A stretch of 64,000 nucleotides of DNA from Sphingomonas sp. JUb134 (lineage in GTDB: Bacteria; Pseudomonadota; Alphaproteobacteria; Sphingomonadales; Sphingomonadaceae). The stretch lies in assembly GCF_004341505.2 (NCBI RefSeq), contig NZ_SLYP02000003.1:1-64000 (forward strand), in the 5' to 3' direction. The notes beneath the pieces are model-generated. The model was not told where the DNA came from and did not search any database. It saw nothing but the letters and a program-made list of their open reading frames with translations. The position numbers and the translations under genes were made by a program. How positions within the stretch are numbered: the stretch's first letter is position 1; every line of letters begins with the position of its first letter. Below, in pieces: positions 16,721-24,607 of this stretch.

Positions 16721-19225
16721 ATGACTTCGAACACGACGGACATCGGCTATGACGATGGCGATATCGACACCAATCGTACCGCTTCGCGGCACCTGAACGA
16801 TCTGGTCTCCGAGCGCTATTCGCGGAGGCAGACCCTGATGGGCGGGATTTCGGCCATGGCGACGGCCGTGTTCGGCAGCGCGGTGCTGGCCGGATGCAAC
16901 GACGACGATGACGACACCGGCTCCACGCCCGGCTTCACCGTGTCCGCGACGTCTTCGGGTGAGGCCAAGGCCGGCCGCGTGGTGACGCTGACCGGCACGG
17001 TCTCGGGCGGCAGTGCCAGCAGCGTCGCCTGGGCGCAGACGAGCGGCACGTCGGTCACACTGGTCAATGCCACCTCCAACGTTGCGACCTTCATCGCGCC
17101 TGCGGTGGCGACACCGACCAACCTCACCTTCCGCTTCACCGGCGCGGGCGCCAATCTCGCGACCGCATCGGCGACGGTGACGGTCCTGGTGGGCGCGCCC
17201 GAACTGGGCTTCGCGGCAGTACCCAAGAGCCTCGCCGACGTCGTGGCCGTCCCGGCCGGCTACACCGTGTCGGTGCTGTACCGCCTGGGTGATCCGATCG
17301 CATCCTCCCTCGCGCCCTATGGCAACAACGGCACCGACGGCGACTTCGCCCGGCGCGCCGGCGACCACCATGACGGCATGAGCTACTTCGGGCTTCAGGC
17401 GAGCGGCAGCGCGCCCGATGCTGCGAACAGCACACGCGGGTTGCTGGTGCTGAACCATGAAAACATCACCCAGGCGTATCTCCACGCCAACGGGCCCACG
17501 TCGGTCGCCGGTGTGCGCCCCGAAGCCGAGGCGCTGAAGGAGATCGAGGCGCATGGCGTTTCGGTGATCGAGGTGACCCGCGGCAGCAACGGCGGGTGGA
17601 GCTATGCACAGGGGTCGGCCTTCAACCGCCGCATCACCCCCAATACGTTGATGGCGTTCCACGGCCCCGCACGCGGCGACGCCAGCCTGCGCACCGCCTA
17701 TTCGGCGGACGGCACCGCCGGACGCGGCACGATCAACAACTGCGCCAACGGCTCCACGCCCTGGCACAGCTATCTCACCAATGAAGAGAATTGGGCCGGC
17801 TATTTCCGGCGCAACGCGGGCGATGCAGCGATCCGCGCGGCCGCCGGTCGAGCGGCGCAGAATGCATCGCTCGCCCGCTACGGTATCGCCGAGGGCCGCA
17901 CCGGCAATTACGGTTGGACCACGGTCACGCCCGCTGCGGCGGACAGCACGATCTTCCGGCGCTGGAACGCGACCGCATCCGCAGGCCTGCCGGCGGACGG
18001 TACCGGCGACTTCCGCAACGAGCCGTTCCAGTTCGGTTGGGTCGTCGAGATCGATCCCTTCGACCCCGCCTCCACGCCGCGCAAGCGCACGGCGCTCGGC
18101 CGCATGAACCACGAGGGCTGCCAGATCGGCCGCACGGTGGCCGGCGTCCGTCCGGCCTTCTACATGGGCGACGACGCGCAGAACGAGTATATCTACAAGT
18201 TCGTGTCGCAGCAGCCCTGGGCAGCCGCAGACGCAAACCGCCCCGACCGTCTTGCGGTAGGCGACAAGTATCTCGACACCGGCACCCTGTACGTCGCCCG
18301 CTTCGACGCTAGCGGCGAAGGCCAGTGGCTGCCGCTCGTCTTCGGCCAGGGTCCCCTCACCCCCGCCAATGGCTTCACCAGCCAGGCCGATGTGCTCATC
18401 CATACCCGGCTCGCGGCCGATGCGCTGGGTGCGACGCCGATGGACCGGCCCGAGTGGACGGCGGTGAACCCGGTCACGGGCGAGATGTACTGCACGCTCA
18501 CCAACAACAGCAATCGCGCCGTCACGCCGGCGAGCGGGAGCCAGCGCCGGGTCGATGCGGCCAATCCGCGCGCGTATCTGGACCCCCGCAGCGACGGCCG
18601 CTCGCCCACCCGCGGCAATGCCAACGGGCATGTCGTGCGGCTGCGCGAAGCGGGTGACACGTCGGAGGCAACCAGCTTCACCTGGGACATCTATGCCTTT
18701 GGTGCCGGGTCGGATCTCGACCCGGCCGGCATCAACCTGTCGGGGCTCGACGCGACCAACGACTTCTCGTCGCCCGACGGCCTTTGGTTCGGCCTGCCGA
18801 GCAATCCGTCGGGACAGGTCACGCCGCTGATGTGGATGCAGACCGACGACGGCGCATTCACGGACCAAACCAACTGCATGATGCTGGCGGCGATCCCCGG
18901 CATCGTCGGCGACGGCAAGGCGCAGACGGTGACCAGCACGCTGGACGGCCAGACGGCCACCGTCACGACGCGGGCGGGCCGGGCGCCCGGCGCGACCCTG
19001 CGCCGGTTCCTGGTAGGACCCAAGGAGTGCGAGATCACCGGCATCCACTCCACGCCGGATGGCCGCTCGCTGTTCGTCAACATCCAGCATCCTGGCGAGA
19101 ACGGAAATCCTGCCAACATCACCAGCAACTGGCCCGCGAACCAGACGGCCGCGGCGCCGGGCCAGCGTCCGCGCTCGTCCACGATCGTGATCACGCGCGA
19201 CGACGGCGGCGTCGTCGGCCTCTGA
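16721..19225 (+). CDS. phoX: PhoX family alkaline phosphatase (DUF839) with Ig-like insert, Tat-exported
   Basis: 834 residues. A twin-arginine motif SRRQTLMGG (about 34-42) leads to a hydrophobic run ending in LAGC (Cys59), which looks like a Tat signal with a lipobox. Residues about 66-155 form an Ig/PKD-like beta domain not present in most PhoX proteins. The DUF839 propeller follows with HHDGMSYFGL, LVLNHENI near residue 245, NEENWAGYF near 352, GRMNHEGCQIG near 465 and the C-terminal GPKECEITGIHSTPDG block. PhoX is a Ca/Fe enzyme that releases phosphate from many esters outside the inner membrane. A Pho-box-like repeat lies upstream. A lipid anchor would hold it to a membrane; that is inference. 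Confidence 0.88.
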   Translation: MTSNTTDIGYDDGDIDTNRTASRHLNDLVSERYSRRQTLMGGISAMATAVFGSAVLAGCNDDDDDTGSTPGFTVSATSSGEAKAGRVVTLTGTVSGGSASSVAWAQTSGTSVTLVNATSNVATFIAPAVATPTNLTFRFTGAGANLATASATVTVLVGAPELGFAAVPKSLADVVAVPAGYTVSVLYRLGDPIASSLAPYGNNGTDGDFARRAGDHHDGMSYFGLQASGSAPDAANSTRGLLVLNHENITQAYLHANGPTSVAGVRPEAEALKEIEAHGVSVIEVTRGSNGGWSYAQGSAFNRRITPNTLMAFHGPARGDASLRTAYSADGTAGRGTINNCANGSTPWHSYLTNEENWAGYFRRNAGDAAIRAAAGRAAQNASLARYGIAEGRTGNYGWTTVTPAAADSTIFRRWNATASAGLPADGTGDFRNEPFQFGWVVEIDPFDPASTPRKRTALGRMNHEGCQIGRTVAGVRPAFYMGDDAQNEYIYKFVSQQPWAAADANRPDRLAVGDKYLDTGTLYVARFDASGEGQWLPLVFGQGPLTPANGFTSQADVLIHTRLAADALGATPMDRPEWTAVNPVTGEMYCTLTNNSNRAVTPASGSQRRVDAANPRAYLDPRSDGRSPTRGNANGHVVRLREAGDTSEATSFTWDIYAFGAGSDLDPAGINLSGLDATNDFSSPDGLWFGLPSNPSGQVTPLMWMQTDDGAFTDQTNCMMLAAIPGIVGDGKAQTVTSTLDGQTATVTTRAGRAPGATLRRFLVGPKECEITGIHSTPDGRSLFVNIQHPGENGNPANITSNWPANQTAAAPGQRPRSSTIVITRDDGGVVGL

Positions 19226-19231
19226 TCGGGT

Positions 19232-19266
19232 GCGTCCTGTTCGGCCAGTGAGGCTGGACAGGACGC
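19232..19266 (+). terminator. Hairpin after phoX
   Basis: Perfect 9-bp arms GCGTCCTGT (19232-19240) and ACAGGACGC (19258-19266) with a further GCC/GGC pairing in the loop. It starts 7 bp after the phoX stop. A C-run rather than a T-run follows, so it is a factor-dependent or 3'-protecting hairpin rather than a classic intrinsic terminator. Confidence 0.55.
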
Positions 19267-19365
19267 GCTCCCCCCGACCGGCGAGAGGAACGGCGCCTCC
19301 CAGGAGCAGGAACGGCTTTAATGCCCCCCTGCCCGCTCCTATCTACGCGCGGCAAAGGGGGCCTC

Positions 19366-20295
19366 ATGCCAGAACCGATCCTCGCCGTGAGCGGCGTGTC
19401 CAAGACCTACAAGGGCGGCTTCACCGCACTCCACGACGTCGACCTCGCCATCAACAAGGGCGAGATTTTTGCGCTGCTGGGCCCGAACGGCGCCGGCAAG
19501 ACCACGTTGATCAGCATCATCTGCGGCATCGTGACGCCGTCGACCGGGACGATCCGGGTTGCCGGTCACGACGCAATTAGCGACTACAAGGCCGCCCGGC
19601 GCCTGATCGGCCTCGTTCCCCAGGAGCTTTCGGTCGACATGTTCGAAACCGTGCTCGCCACCGTCACCTTCTCGCGGCGGCTGTTCGGGCGATCGGGCCA
19701 CAGCGCCTACATCGAGCAGGTGCTGCGCGACCTGTCCTTGTGGGACAAGCGCAACGCCCGGATCATGGAGCTGTCCGGCGGCATGAAGCGCCGCGTCCTG
19801 ATCGCAAAGGCGCTCGCCCATGAGCCGGAGGTGCTGTTCCTCGACGAACCCACCGCCGGCGTCGACGTGGCGCTTCGCCGCGACATGTGGAAGCTGGTCC
19901 ACCGCCTGCGCGAGCGCGGCACGACGATCATTCTGACGACCCATTACATCGAGGAAGCCGAAGAGATGGCCGACCGCGTCGGCGTCATCAACAAGGGCAG
20001 GCTGCTGCTGGTCGACGAAAAGACCGCGCTGATGCAGAAGCTGGGCAAGCGCGAGTTCGACCTGACGCTGGTCGAGCCGCTCGACGCGGTGCCTGCCGGC
20101 CTGGAAGCGTGGCAGCTCAGCCTGGCGAACGACGGCACCACGTTGCGCTACGTATTCGATTCGACTCGGGAGGACACCGGCATCCCCTCGCTGCTACGCG
20201 CGCTTGCGGACCGGCATATCGCGTTCAAGGACCTGGAGACCTCCAAATCGAGCCTTGAGGACATCTTCGTCGATCTGGTGGGGGAACGGGCATGA
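19366..20295 (+). CDS. ABC transporter ATP-binding protein (ABC-2 exporter, YadG-like)
   Basis: 309 residues from the ATG at 19366, which has an AAAGGGGG ribosome site; an in-frame ATG 45 bp upstream has none. Walker [10 protein letters not shown] (about 38-46), Q-loop VPQELS, signature LSGGMKRR (about 142), Walker [13 protein letters not shown] (about 164) and the H-loop TTHY are all present, so it should be an active ATPase. The C-terminal 80 residues are the extension seen in ABC-2 drug/polysaccharide exporters. It overlaps the permease by 4 bp (ATGA). The pair resembles E. coli YadGH; the cargo is unknown. Confidence 0.9.
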   Translation: MPEPILAVSGVSKTYKGGFTALHDVDLAINKGEIFALLGPNGAGKTTLISIICGIVTPSTGTIRVAGHDAISDYKAARRLIGLVPQELSVDMFETVLATVTFSRRLFGRSGHSAYIEQVLRDLSLWDKRNARIMELSGGMKRRVLIAKALAHEPEVLFLDEPTAGVDVALRRDMWKLVHRLRERGTTIILTTHYIEEAEEMADRVGVINKGRLLLVDEKTALMQKLGKREFDLTLVEPLDAVPAGLEAWQLSLANDGTTLRYVFDSTREDTGIPSLLRALADRHIAFKDLETSKSSLEDIFVDLVGERA

Positions 20296-21053
20296 ACCTG
20301 CACGGAATCTGGGCGATCTATCGCTTCGAAATGGCCCGGTCGCTCCGCACCCTGTGGCAGAGCCTCGTCGGCCCGGTGCTGACCACCAGCCTCTACTTCA
20401 TCGTCTTCGGCGGCGCGATCGGCAGCCGGATGCAGAGCGTGGAGGGCGTCGGCTATGGCAGCTTCATCGTGCCCGGCCTCATCATGCTCTCGCTGCTGAC
20501 GCAGAGCGTGGGGAATGCGTCGATCGGCATCTATTTCCCAAAGTTCACCGGTACGATCTTCGAGCTCTTGTCCGCCCCCATCTCGGCTATGGAGATGGTG
20601 CTGGGCTATGTCGGCGCGGCCGCGACCAAGTCGATCGTGATCGGCGCCATCATCCTTGCCACCTCGGCCTTCTTCGTGCCGCTTACGGTGATGCATCCGG
20701 CGGCGATGATCGCCTTCCTGCTGCTCACGTCGGTCGCGTTCAGCCTGTTCGGCTTCATCCTCGGCATCTGGGCCAAGAGCTTCGAGCAGCTGAACTTCGT
20801 GCCCATGCTGCTGATCACGCCGCTCACCTTCCTGGGCGGCAGCTTTTATTCGATCGACATGCTGCCGCAGCCGTGGCGGACGATCAGCCTGTTCAACCCG
20901 GTCGTCTACCTGGTGAGCGGCTTTCGCTGGAGCTTCTTCGGCAAGGGCGACGTGGACATCGCCGTCAGCCTGGCTGTGACGCTGGGGTTCCTGGTGGCGT
21001 GCCTCGCCGTCGTCGCGTGGATCTTCAAGAGCGGCTGGCGGCTGAAGAACTGA
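20292..21053 (+). CDS. ABC-2 type transporter permease (YadH-like)
   Basis: 253 residues with about six membrane helices and the ABC-2 pattern: amphipathic start ([20 protein letters not shown]), then the helices, and the conserved [15 protein letters not shown] loop near residue 182 followed by [12 protein letters not shown]. Start codon overlaps the ATPase stop (ATGA, 20292-20295), so they form one transporter. There is no substrate-binding protein gene, in keeping with an exporter. It ends about 240 bp before the repA terminator, and the two transcription units converge. Confidence 0.88.
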   Translation: MNLHGIWAIYRFEMARSLRTLWQSLVGPVLTTSLYFIVFGGAIGSRMQSVEGVGYGSFIVPGLIMLSLLTQSVGNASIGIYFPKFTGTIFELLSAPISAMEMVLGYVGAAATKSIVIGAIILATSAFFVPLTVMHPAAMIAFLLLTSVAFSLFGFILGIWAKSFEQLNFVPMLLITPLTFLGGSFYSIDMLPQPWRTISLFNPVVYLVSGFRWSFFGKGDVDIAVSLAVTLGFLVACLAVVAWIFKSGWRLKN

Positions 21054-21249
21054 CTGCTCCAGTCGCGGCCCCTTCCCTGCTCTCTCACCCGGGTAAACGA
21101 TCGCCGTATGGTGCGCGCTGAAGCTCGACGAGCGTAGGCGTTCACCAGGAGCTGCGGAGAAGATGAAGGGTCGTGACTTGCCGTCGGATCCGCCTTGGAT
21201 GCCCCCGTGGCGAGCCATCAAAGGCGCACGAGACAGGGTTGATGGGCGC

Positions 21250-21285
21250 GCGAAAACGACGAGCCGTTCGGGGAAAACGGCTCGT
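21250..21285 (-). terminator. Intrinsic terminator of repA
   Basis: On the minus strand a perfect 10-bp stem (21285-21276 with 21268-21259) with a 7-base loop is followed by CGTTTTCG. It begins 10 bp after the repA stop codon, where a repA terminator should be. The stretch 21054-21249, between this hairpin and the permease stop, shows no gene or other clear feature. Confidence 0.7.
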
Positions 21286-21298
21286 ACATCATCGGTCA
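21280..21298 (+). repeat. Iteron-like copy across the repA stop codon
   Basis: GCTCGTACATCATCGGTCA matches the outermost iteron of the origin (23048-23066) at 17 of 19 bases. It overlaps the repA stop codon (TCA on the plus strand at 21296-21298) and one arm of the terminator hairpin. Confidence 0.5.
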
Positions 21299-22672
21299 AT
21301 CGTCGGGTCGCAGCGCCCGACGCTCGGCGTACCGGATCACGAACGCTTCCCAGACGCGAAGCCATTCGGCTTCCGTCCTTAGCCTCTTGATATCGGGAAA
21401 CCCCTTCCGGAAGGCTGCCGCCATGTCATCGACCGACCAGGGATGCCCCTTGCTGAGCCCGATGGCGCGGAACGCCTTTTCGCGGTCACCATAGGAGAGA
21501 GTCCCTTCGGGAAAGGCGACGCGTGGCTCCCCGTCCTTGGCGGGTGCAGCGCCCCTCCCTGCCCTTGCTGCAACCGATGATCTCGGAGCCCTTTCAGGAA
21601 CCGCTGGGCTCACGAGACGAAGATGGGGGCCGACCAGCTTGCGCTCCATCGGAGCGGGAGACGGATGGAGGATGACCTTGCGACCGGAGAGGTCCACGTT
21701 CGCGTTCGGATAAACCGCCGAGACGAGCTGCATCGTCTCACGCACGGTTTGTCGGAAGCGCTTGCTATCGGCGTCGTTGCCGAGGTGCTTCGCCAGCTGA
21801 TCCCATGAGATCACCTGCCCCTTGTCGGAGCTGATTCGAGGCAGGCGGTAGGCAAGATAGGTATAGAGATCGAGTGCGGTCGGCGTCCCCTTCAGCTCGC
21901 GGATCGCCACTTCGTTAAGAGGAACCGCGTGCTCGATGAGGTGACTGTAGAACACCTCCGACATCCGGATTTCGCGTGCGAAAGCACCATTCTTGTCCAG
22001 CGAACCTGCATATTCGTTGGAAATCTTCACATCACGAACCGCGAACGCATTGTCCTCCGCGCCCGTGCCGTCCCAGCGGATCTGCCACTCGCAGGCGAGC
22101 AGCCGATCCACCTGCTCCCGCATGAGGTTCGCCGTACCTCGTGGGCCGTAAGAGACGGTCTGGTATCCCAGGCGACGCATCCATTCGGTGAAGTTGCGTC
22201 CCAGATAGACGTCACGCGACCGCTTCATCACGGCCTGGGAAAGCAGGTAGATCAACGCGACCCGGGGATAGGCCCCATATGGCACGCCGAGGCTTCGCAG
22301 CACGGACTTGCCGTCCACGTTCTGCAGCACGGGCCGCGGGTTGATCGCAAGCGCGTACTTGCCGTCTTCCCGGACGATCGGCTGGGTATCGTCCTTGGGC
22401 CTCTTGGTCGGCAGCGACATCGCGCAAAGCGCCGAGTGCAGGAAGGCGGGCACTGGCTCTTCGTCATGGACCCGAAGGAACGCGTCCAACGTACCCTGCG
22501 TGCCGGATGCAGTCGCCACTTCGCGAACGCGCGCCGCTCCCCCGTCGAGCATTGCTAGCGCGTACTGATGCCCGATCGGCCTGTGCTCTTCCCCGCTCAT
22601 CGTCTCTGCCCTTCCCCGAATCTCGCGGGCCTCGGATGAGTCGTGTTCAACAGCTTCGGACGCCGAAATCAA
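21296..22672 (-). CDS. repA: Plasmid replication initiator protein (RepA / RPA type)
   Basis: 458 residues from 22672, or 434 from the internal ATG at 22600, which has a GGAAGGGC-like ribosome site; the shorter form is quite possible. Recognisable segments of the plasmid RepA initiator family are PVLQNVDGKSVLRSLGVPYGA in outline, RVALIYLLSQAVM (about 147), ARE-like NFTEWMRRLG, ALDLYTYLAYRLPRIS (about 265) and WDQLAKHLG (winged helix). The last 100 residues are variable with an Ala/Arg-rich linker. It binds origin iterons and starts replication. It diverges from parA over a 477-bp region full of 19-bp repeats, and a near-perfect copy of that repeat lies inside its own codons at 21571-21589. 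Confidence 0.85.
   Translation of the reverse strand: MISASEAVEHDSSEAREIRGRAETMSGEEHRPIGHQYALAMLDGGAARVREVATASGTQGTLDAFLRVHDEEPVPAFLHSALCAMSLPTKRPKDDTQPIVREDGKYALAINPRPVLQNVDGKSVLRSLGVPYGAYPRVALIYLLSQAVMKRSRDVYLGRNFTEWMRRLGYQTVSYGPRGTANLMREQVDRLLACEWQIRWDGTGAEDNAFAVRDVKISNEYAGSLDKNGAFAREIRMSEVFYSHLIEHAVPLNEVAIRELKGTPTALDLYTYLAYRLPRISSDKGQVISWDQLAKHLGNDADSKRFRQTVRETMQLVSAVYPNANVDLSGRKVILHPSPAPMERKLVGPHLRLVSPAVPERAPRSSVAARAGRGAAPAKDGEPRVAFPEGTLSYGDREKAFRAIGLSKGHPWSVDDMAAAFRKGFPDIKRLRTEAEWLRVWEAFVIRYAERRALRPDD
21571..21589 (-). repeat. Iteron-like copy inside the repA coding sequence
   Basis: On the minus strand it reads GCTCCGAGATCATCGGTTG, identical at 18 of 19 positions to the origin iteron at 22838-22856. 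It encodes A-P-R-S-S-V of RepA in the variable linker before the C-terminal part, so protein function alone does not force the sequence. Confidence 0.6.
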
Positions 22673-22718
22673 GATGGTTGGCAGTTTGCGAGCCGATCTC
22701 GCGGCAAAACCTGCAATT

Positions 22719-22737
22719 CCACCGATGATCTCGGTGC
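22719..22737 (-). repeat. Origin iteron 1 (inverted orientation)
   Basis: Minus strand GCACCGAGATCATCGGTGG, the full consensus. It is the copy nearest repA and lies 46 bp upstream of the 22672 start, so RepA bound here could repress its own gene. Confidence 0.75.
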
Positions 22738-22783
22738 TAAACGGGTGGGACGGCCCTCCCCTGCCCCTTGCTCCGGAAAATCA

Positions 22784-22811
22784 TCAAAGCCGATTCGCGT
22801 ATCGGTTTTGA
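22784..22811. repeat. Stem-loop in the origin
   Basis: Arms TCAAAGCCGAT (22784-22794) and ATCGGTTTTGA (22801-22811) pair at 10 of 11 positions plus one G-T wobble, around TCGCGT. It borders the T-rich stretch. It may be a regulatory RNA hairpin, a promoter-proximal operator, or part of the melting region. Confidence 0.5.
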
Positions 22812-22837
22812 TACAGGGTTTCTTATTATAGGTTGGC

Positions 22838-22920
22838 GCTCCGAGATCATCGGTGGAATCGCACCGAGATCATCGCCCCTTCGCACCGACATCATCGTCT
22901 AGCACCGAGATCATCGGTGC
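22838..22920 (+). repeat. Origin iterons 2-5 (direct cluster)
   Basis: Four direct copies begin at 22838, 22861, 22883 and 22902 (spacing 23, 22 and 19 bp). Copy 5, GCACCGAGATCATCGGTGC, is complete; copies 3 and 4 are perfect or near-perfect only over the first 15 bases. Spacing close to two helical turns is typical of initiator-binding iterons. Each full copy also has partial dyad symmetry (GCACCGA...TCGGTGC). Confidence 0.75.
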
Positions 22921-23047
22921 GCCCTGAGCTAGTGATCTCACCTCGCCGTTTGGCTTGACCGCCCTCTGCCAGCGGCCAACTTGCCGAGGTTGCTAGCCCC
23001 CGAGGAGCCCGCCTCCGACCCGGTATTGGGACCGCTCTGTCGAATGT

Positions 23048-23066
23048 GCTCGAAGATCATCGGTCA
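23048..23066 (+). repeat. Origin iteron 6 (diverged), near parA
   Basis: GCTCGAAGATCATCGGTCA matches the consensus at 14 of 19 bases and the copy at the repA stop at 17 of 19. It lies 84 bp before the parA start. Confidence 0.5.
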
Positions 23067-23149
23067 AATTGTAACTTTGGTGGCCGATCGTTGCTCGAAA
23101 CTGCCAGGAAAGCTACGGACGGGGTCGCACTCTTCAAAAGCGGATTGAA

Positions 23150-24352
23150 ATGGCCACTGAACCTGCACACGTCCGGGACGAGGACTTGATCGAGGGCGGA
23201 CTGGAGGTCCTCCATCGTAAGGCGCTCACGATCCTGAAGCGGATCCGCGACAGTGCCATAGACCCCGAAACCGGGCAGAAGCGCGGCCCGACCTTCCCTA
23301 TTTCCAAGGCTGCCAAGCTGGTGGGAAGAACCGCATCCGCGATCCGCGAAGCCGAACGGGACGGGCGTCTTCCGGAGCGTGGCCGGACCGCCTCCGGGCA
23401 CCGCGTGCAGTATACGCTCGAAGAGCTGGACCACATGCGCGAGGTGTTCGGCACCCGCCCCTGGCGGGATCCTGGCGACGTGCCGGCGATCATCTCGGTC
23501 TGCAACTTCAAGGGCGGTGTAGGCAAGTCGACGATCGCGCTGCATCTCGCCCAGCATTTCGCGATCGGGGGCTACCGGGTTCTCTTCATCGACTGCGACA
23601 GCCAGGCGTCCTCCACCATGATGTTCGGATACCGCCCGGACGTGGATCTGGGTGAGGACGACACGCTCTATGGCCATTTCCACAATCCGGAGTTGCTGGG
23701 GATCCGGAAAATCATCCGCAAGACCCACTTCCATGGCCTTGATCTCATCCCGGCCAACCTGCGCCTCTACAACCTTGAGTATGAGATTGCGGGGTATCTG
23801 GCGCGAAACCAGAATCTGGCGATCATCGACCTGATTGCCGAGGCGATCGACACGGTCGTGGACCACTATGACGTGGTCATCATGGACCCGCCCCCTGCCT
23901 TGGGCATGGTCTCGATGGCGGTGCTCCAGGCGGCGAACGCCATGGTCATTCCCGTGCCGCCGAGCTTGGTCGACTTCGCATCGACCGTCTCGTTCATCGA
24001 CATGGCCAAGACCACCATGAAGCAGCTCGAAGAGCTCGCGGGTAGGGGGCGGCCGGCTTATAACTTCATCCGTCTCGTCGGCAGCCGCGTGGATGACAGC
24101 AAGTCGATGCATCGGGAGGTGCTGTCGATGATGCGCCAGGTGTTCGGCGGATCGATGTCGTCGTCGGTCATGGTGACGAGTGCCGAGATCGACAACGCGA
24201 GCTCCCGGATGAAGACGGTGTTCGAACTGGAGAAGCCGGTCACCTCTCATGAGGTGTATAACCGCTGCATGAAGCACCTGAACGAGGTGTGCCGGGACAT
24301 CGAGCAGGATGTCTTGCGGACATGGGCGAGCAGGGCGGGGGATCAGCTTTGA
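23150..24352 (+). CDS. parA: ParA-type partition ATPase with N-terminal HTH
   Basis: 400 residues. An N-terminal MerR-like helix-turn-helix (about 60-105, FPISKAAKLVGRTASAIREAE) precedes the ATPase domain. Walker A is KGGVGKSTIALH with the signature Lys (about 121-132), Walker A' is IDCDSQAS (about 150) and Walker B is VVIMDPPPALGM (about 240). The size and HTH are those of large plasmid ParA/RepA proteins that also repress their own operon. It forms an operon with parB; three palindromic sites lie in the 255-bp gap between them. Its promoter must lie in the iteron-bearing region upstream. Confidence 0.95.
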   Translation: MATEPAHVRDEDLIEGGLEVLHRKALTILKRIRDSAIDPETGQKRGPTFPISKAAKLVGRTASAIREAERDGRLPERGRTASGHRVQYTLEELDHMREVFGTRPWRDPGDVPAIISVCNFKGGVGKSTIALHLAQHFAIGGYRVLFIDCDSQASSTMMFGYRPDVDLGEDDTLYGHFHNPELLGIRKIIRKTHFHGLDLIPANLRLYNLEYEIAGYLARNQNLAIIDLIAEAIDTVVDHYDVVIMDPPPALGMVSMAVLQAANAMVIPVPPSLVDFASTVSFIDMAKTTMKQLEELAGRGRPAYNFIRLVGSRVDDSKSMHREVLSMMRQVFGGSMSSSVMVTSAEIDNASSRMKTVFELEKPVTSHEVYNRCMKHLNEVCRDIEQDVLRTWASRAGDQL

Positions 24353-24357
24353 GGCGG

Positions 24358-24373
24358 GTTGCCACGTGGCAAC
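24358..24373. promoter_or_regulatory. Probable parS site 1
   Basis: Perfect 16-bp palindrome GTTGCCACGTGGCAAC, 6 bp after the parA stop. Two more copies follow at 24426 and 24538. Confidence 0.85.
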
Positions 24374-24425
24374 GGTGGCCAATAGCGGTCGCGCATCTCG
24401 GACTTTCGCAACAGCCGGGAGAGCG

Positions 24426-24441
24426 ATTGCCACGTGGCAAC
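24426..24441. promoter_or_regulatory. Probable parS site 2
   Basis: ATTGCCACGTGGCAAC, one outer base different from the other two copies. It is followed by an A/T-rich stretch (about 24450-24475) that could hold a promoter for parB. Confidence 0.8.
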
Positions 24442-24537
24442 AAGCAGCAAATTATGCGCGTAAACAATAACTTATGGGCTGCCTGTCGCTCGACTGCGCG
24501 TGCGGCGCTCGGTCGTCGAAAGGCTCATGGTGAGGAT

Positions 24538-24553
24538 GTTGCCACGTGGCAAC
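24538..24553. promoter_or_regulatory. Probable parS site 3
   Basis: Perfect palindrome GTTGCCACGTGGCAAC, 54 bp before the parB start chosen here. The site lies within the longer open frame of parB, which is one reason to prefer the downstream start. Confidence 0.85.
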
Positions 24554-24607
24554 CGGGGTCTGGAGCGCGCGGCGTCCCGGCCGCGCAAGGTGAAAGGAGC
24601 GAGCCGA

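Larger units (their letters stand above)
22673..23149. other. Replication origin region (oriV) between repA and parA
   Basis: A 477-bp gene-free stretch between the divergent repA and parA. It holds six 19-bp iterons of consensus GCACCGAGATCATCGGTGG (listed separately), a T-rich stretch at 22803-22835 (the clearest low-GC segment nearby, a candidate unwinding element), and a stem-loop at 22784-22811. From 22940 to 23045 I see nothing specific. No clear DnaA box was found. Confidence 0.75.

Noticed and set aside
16655..19090. 811-codon open frame antisense to phoX
   Set aside because: Composition is Arg/Gly/Val-rich shadow sequence; the plus strand carries clear PhoX motifs.
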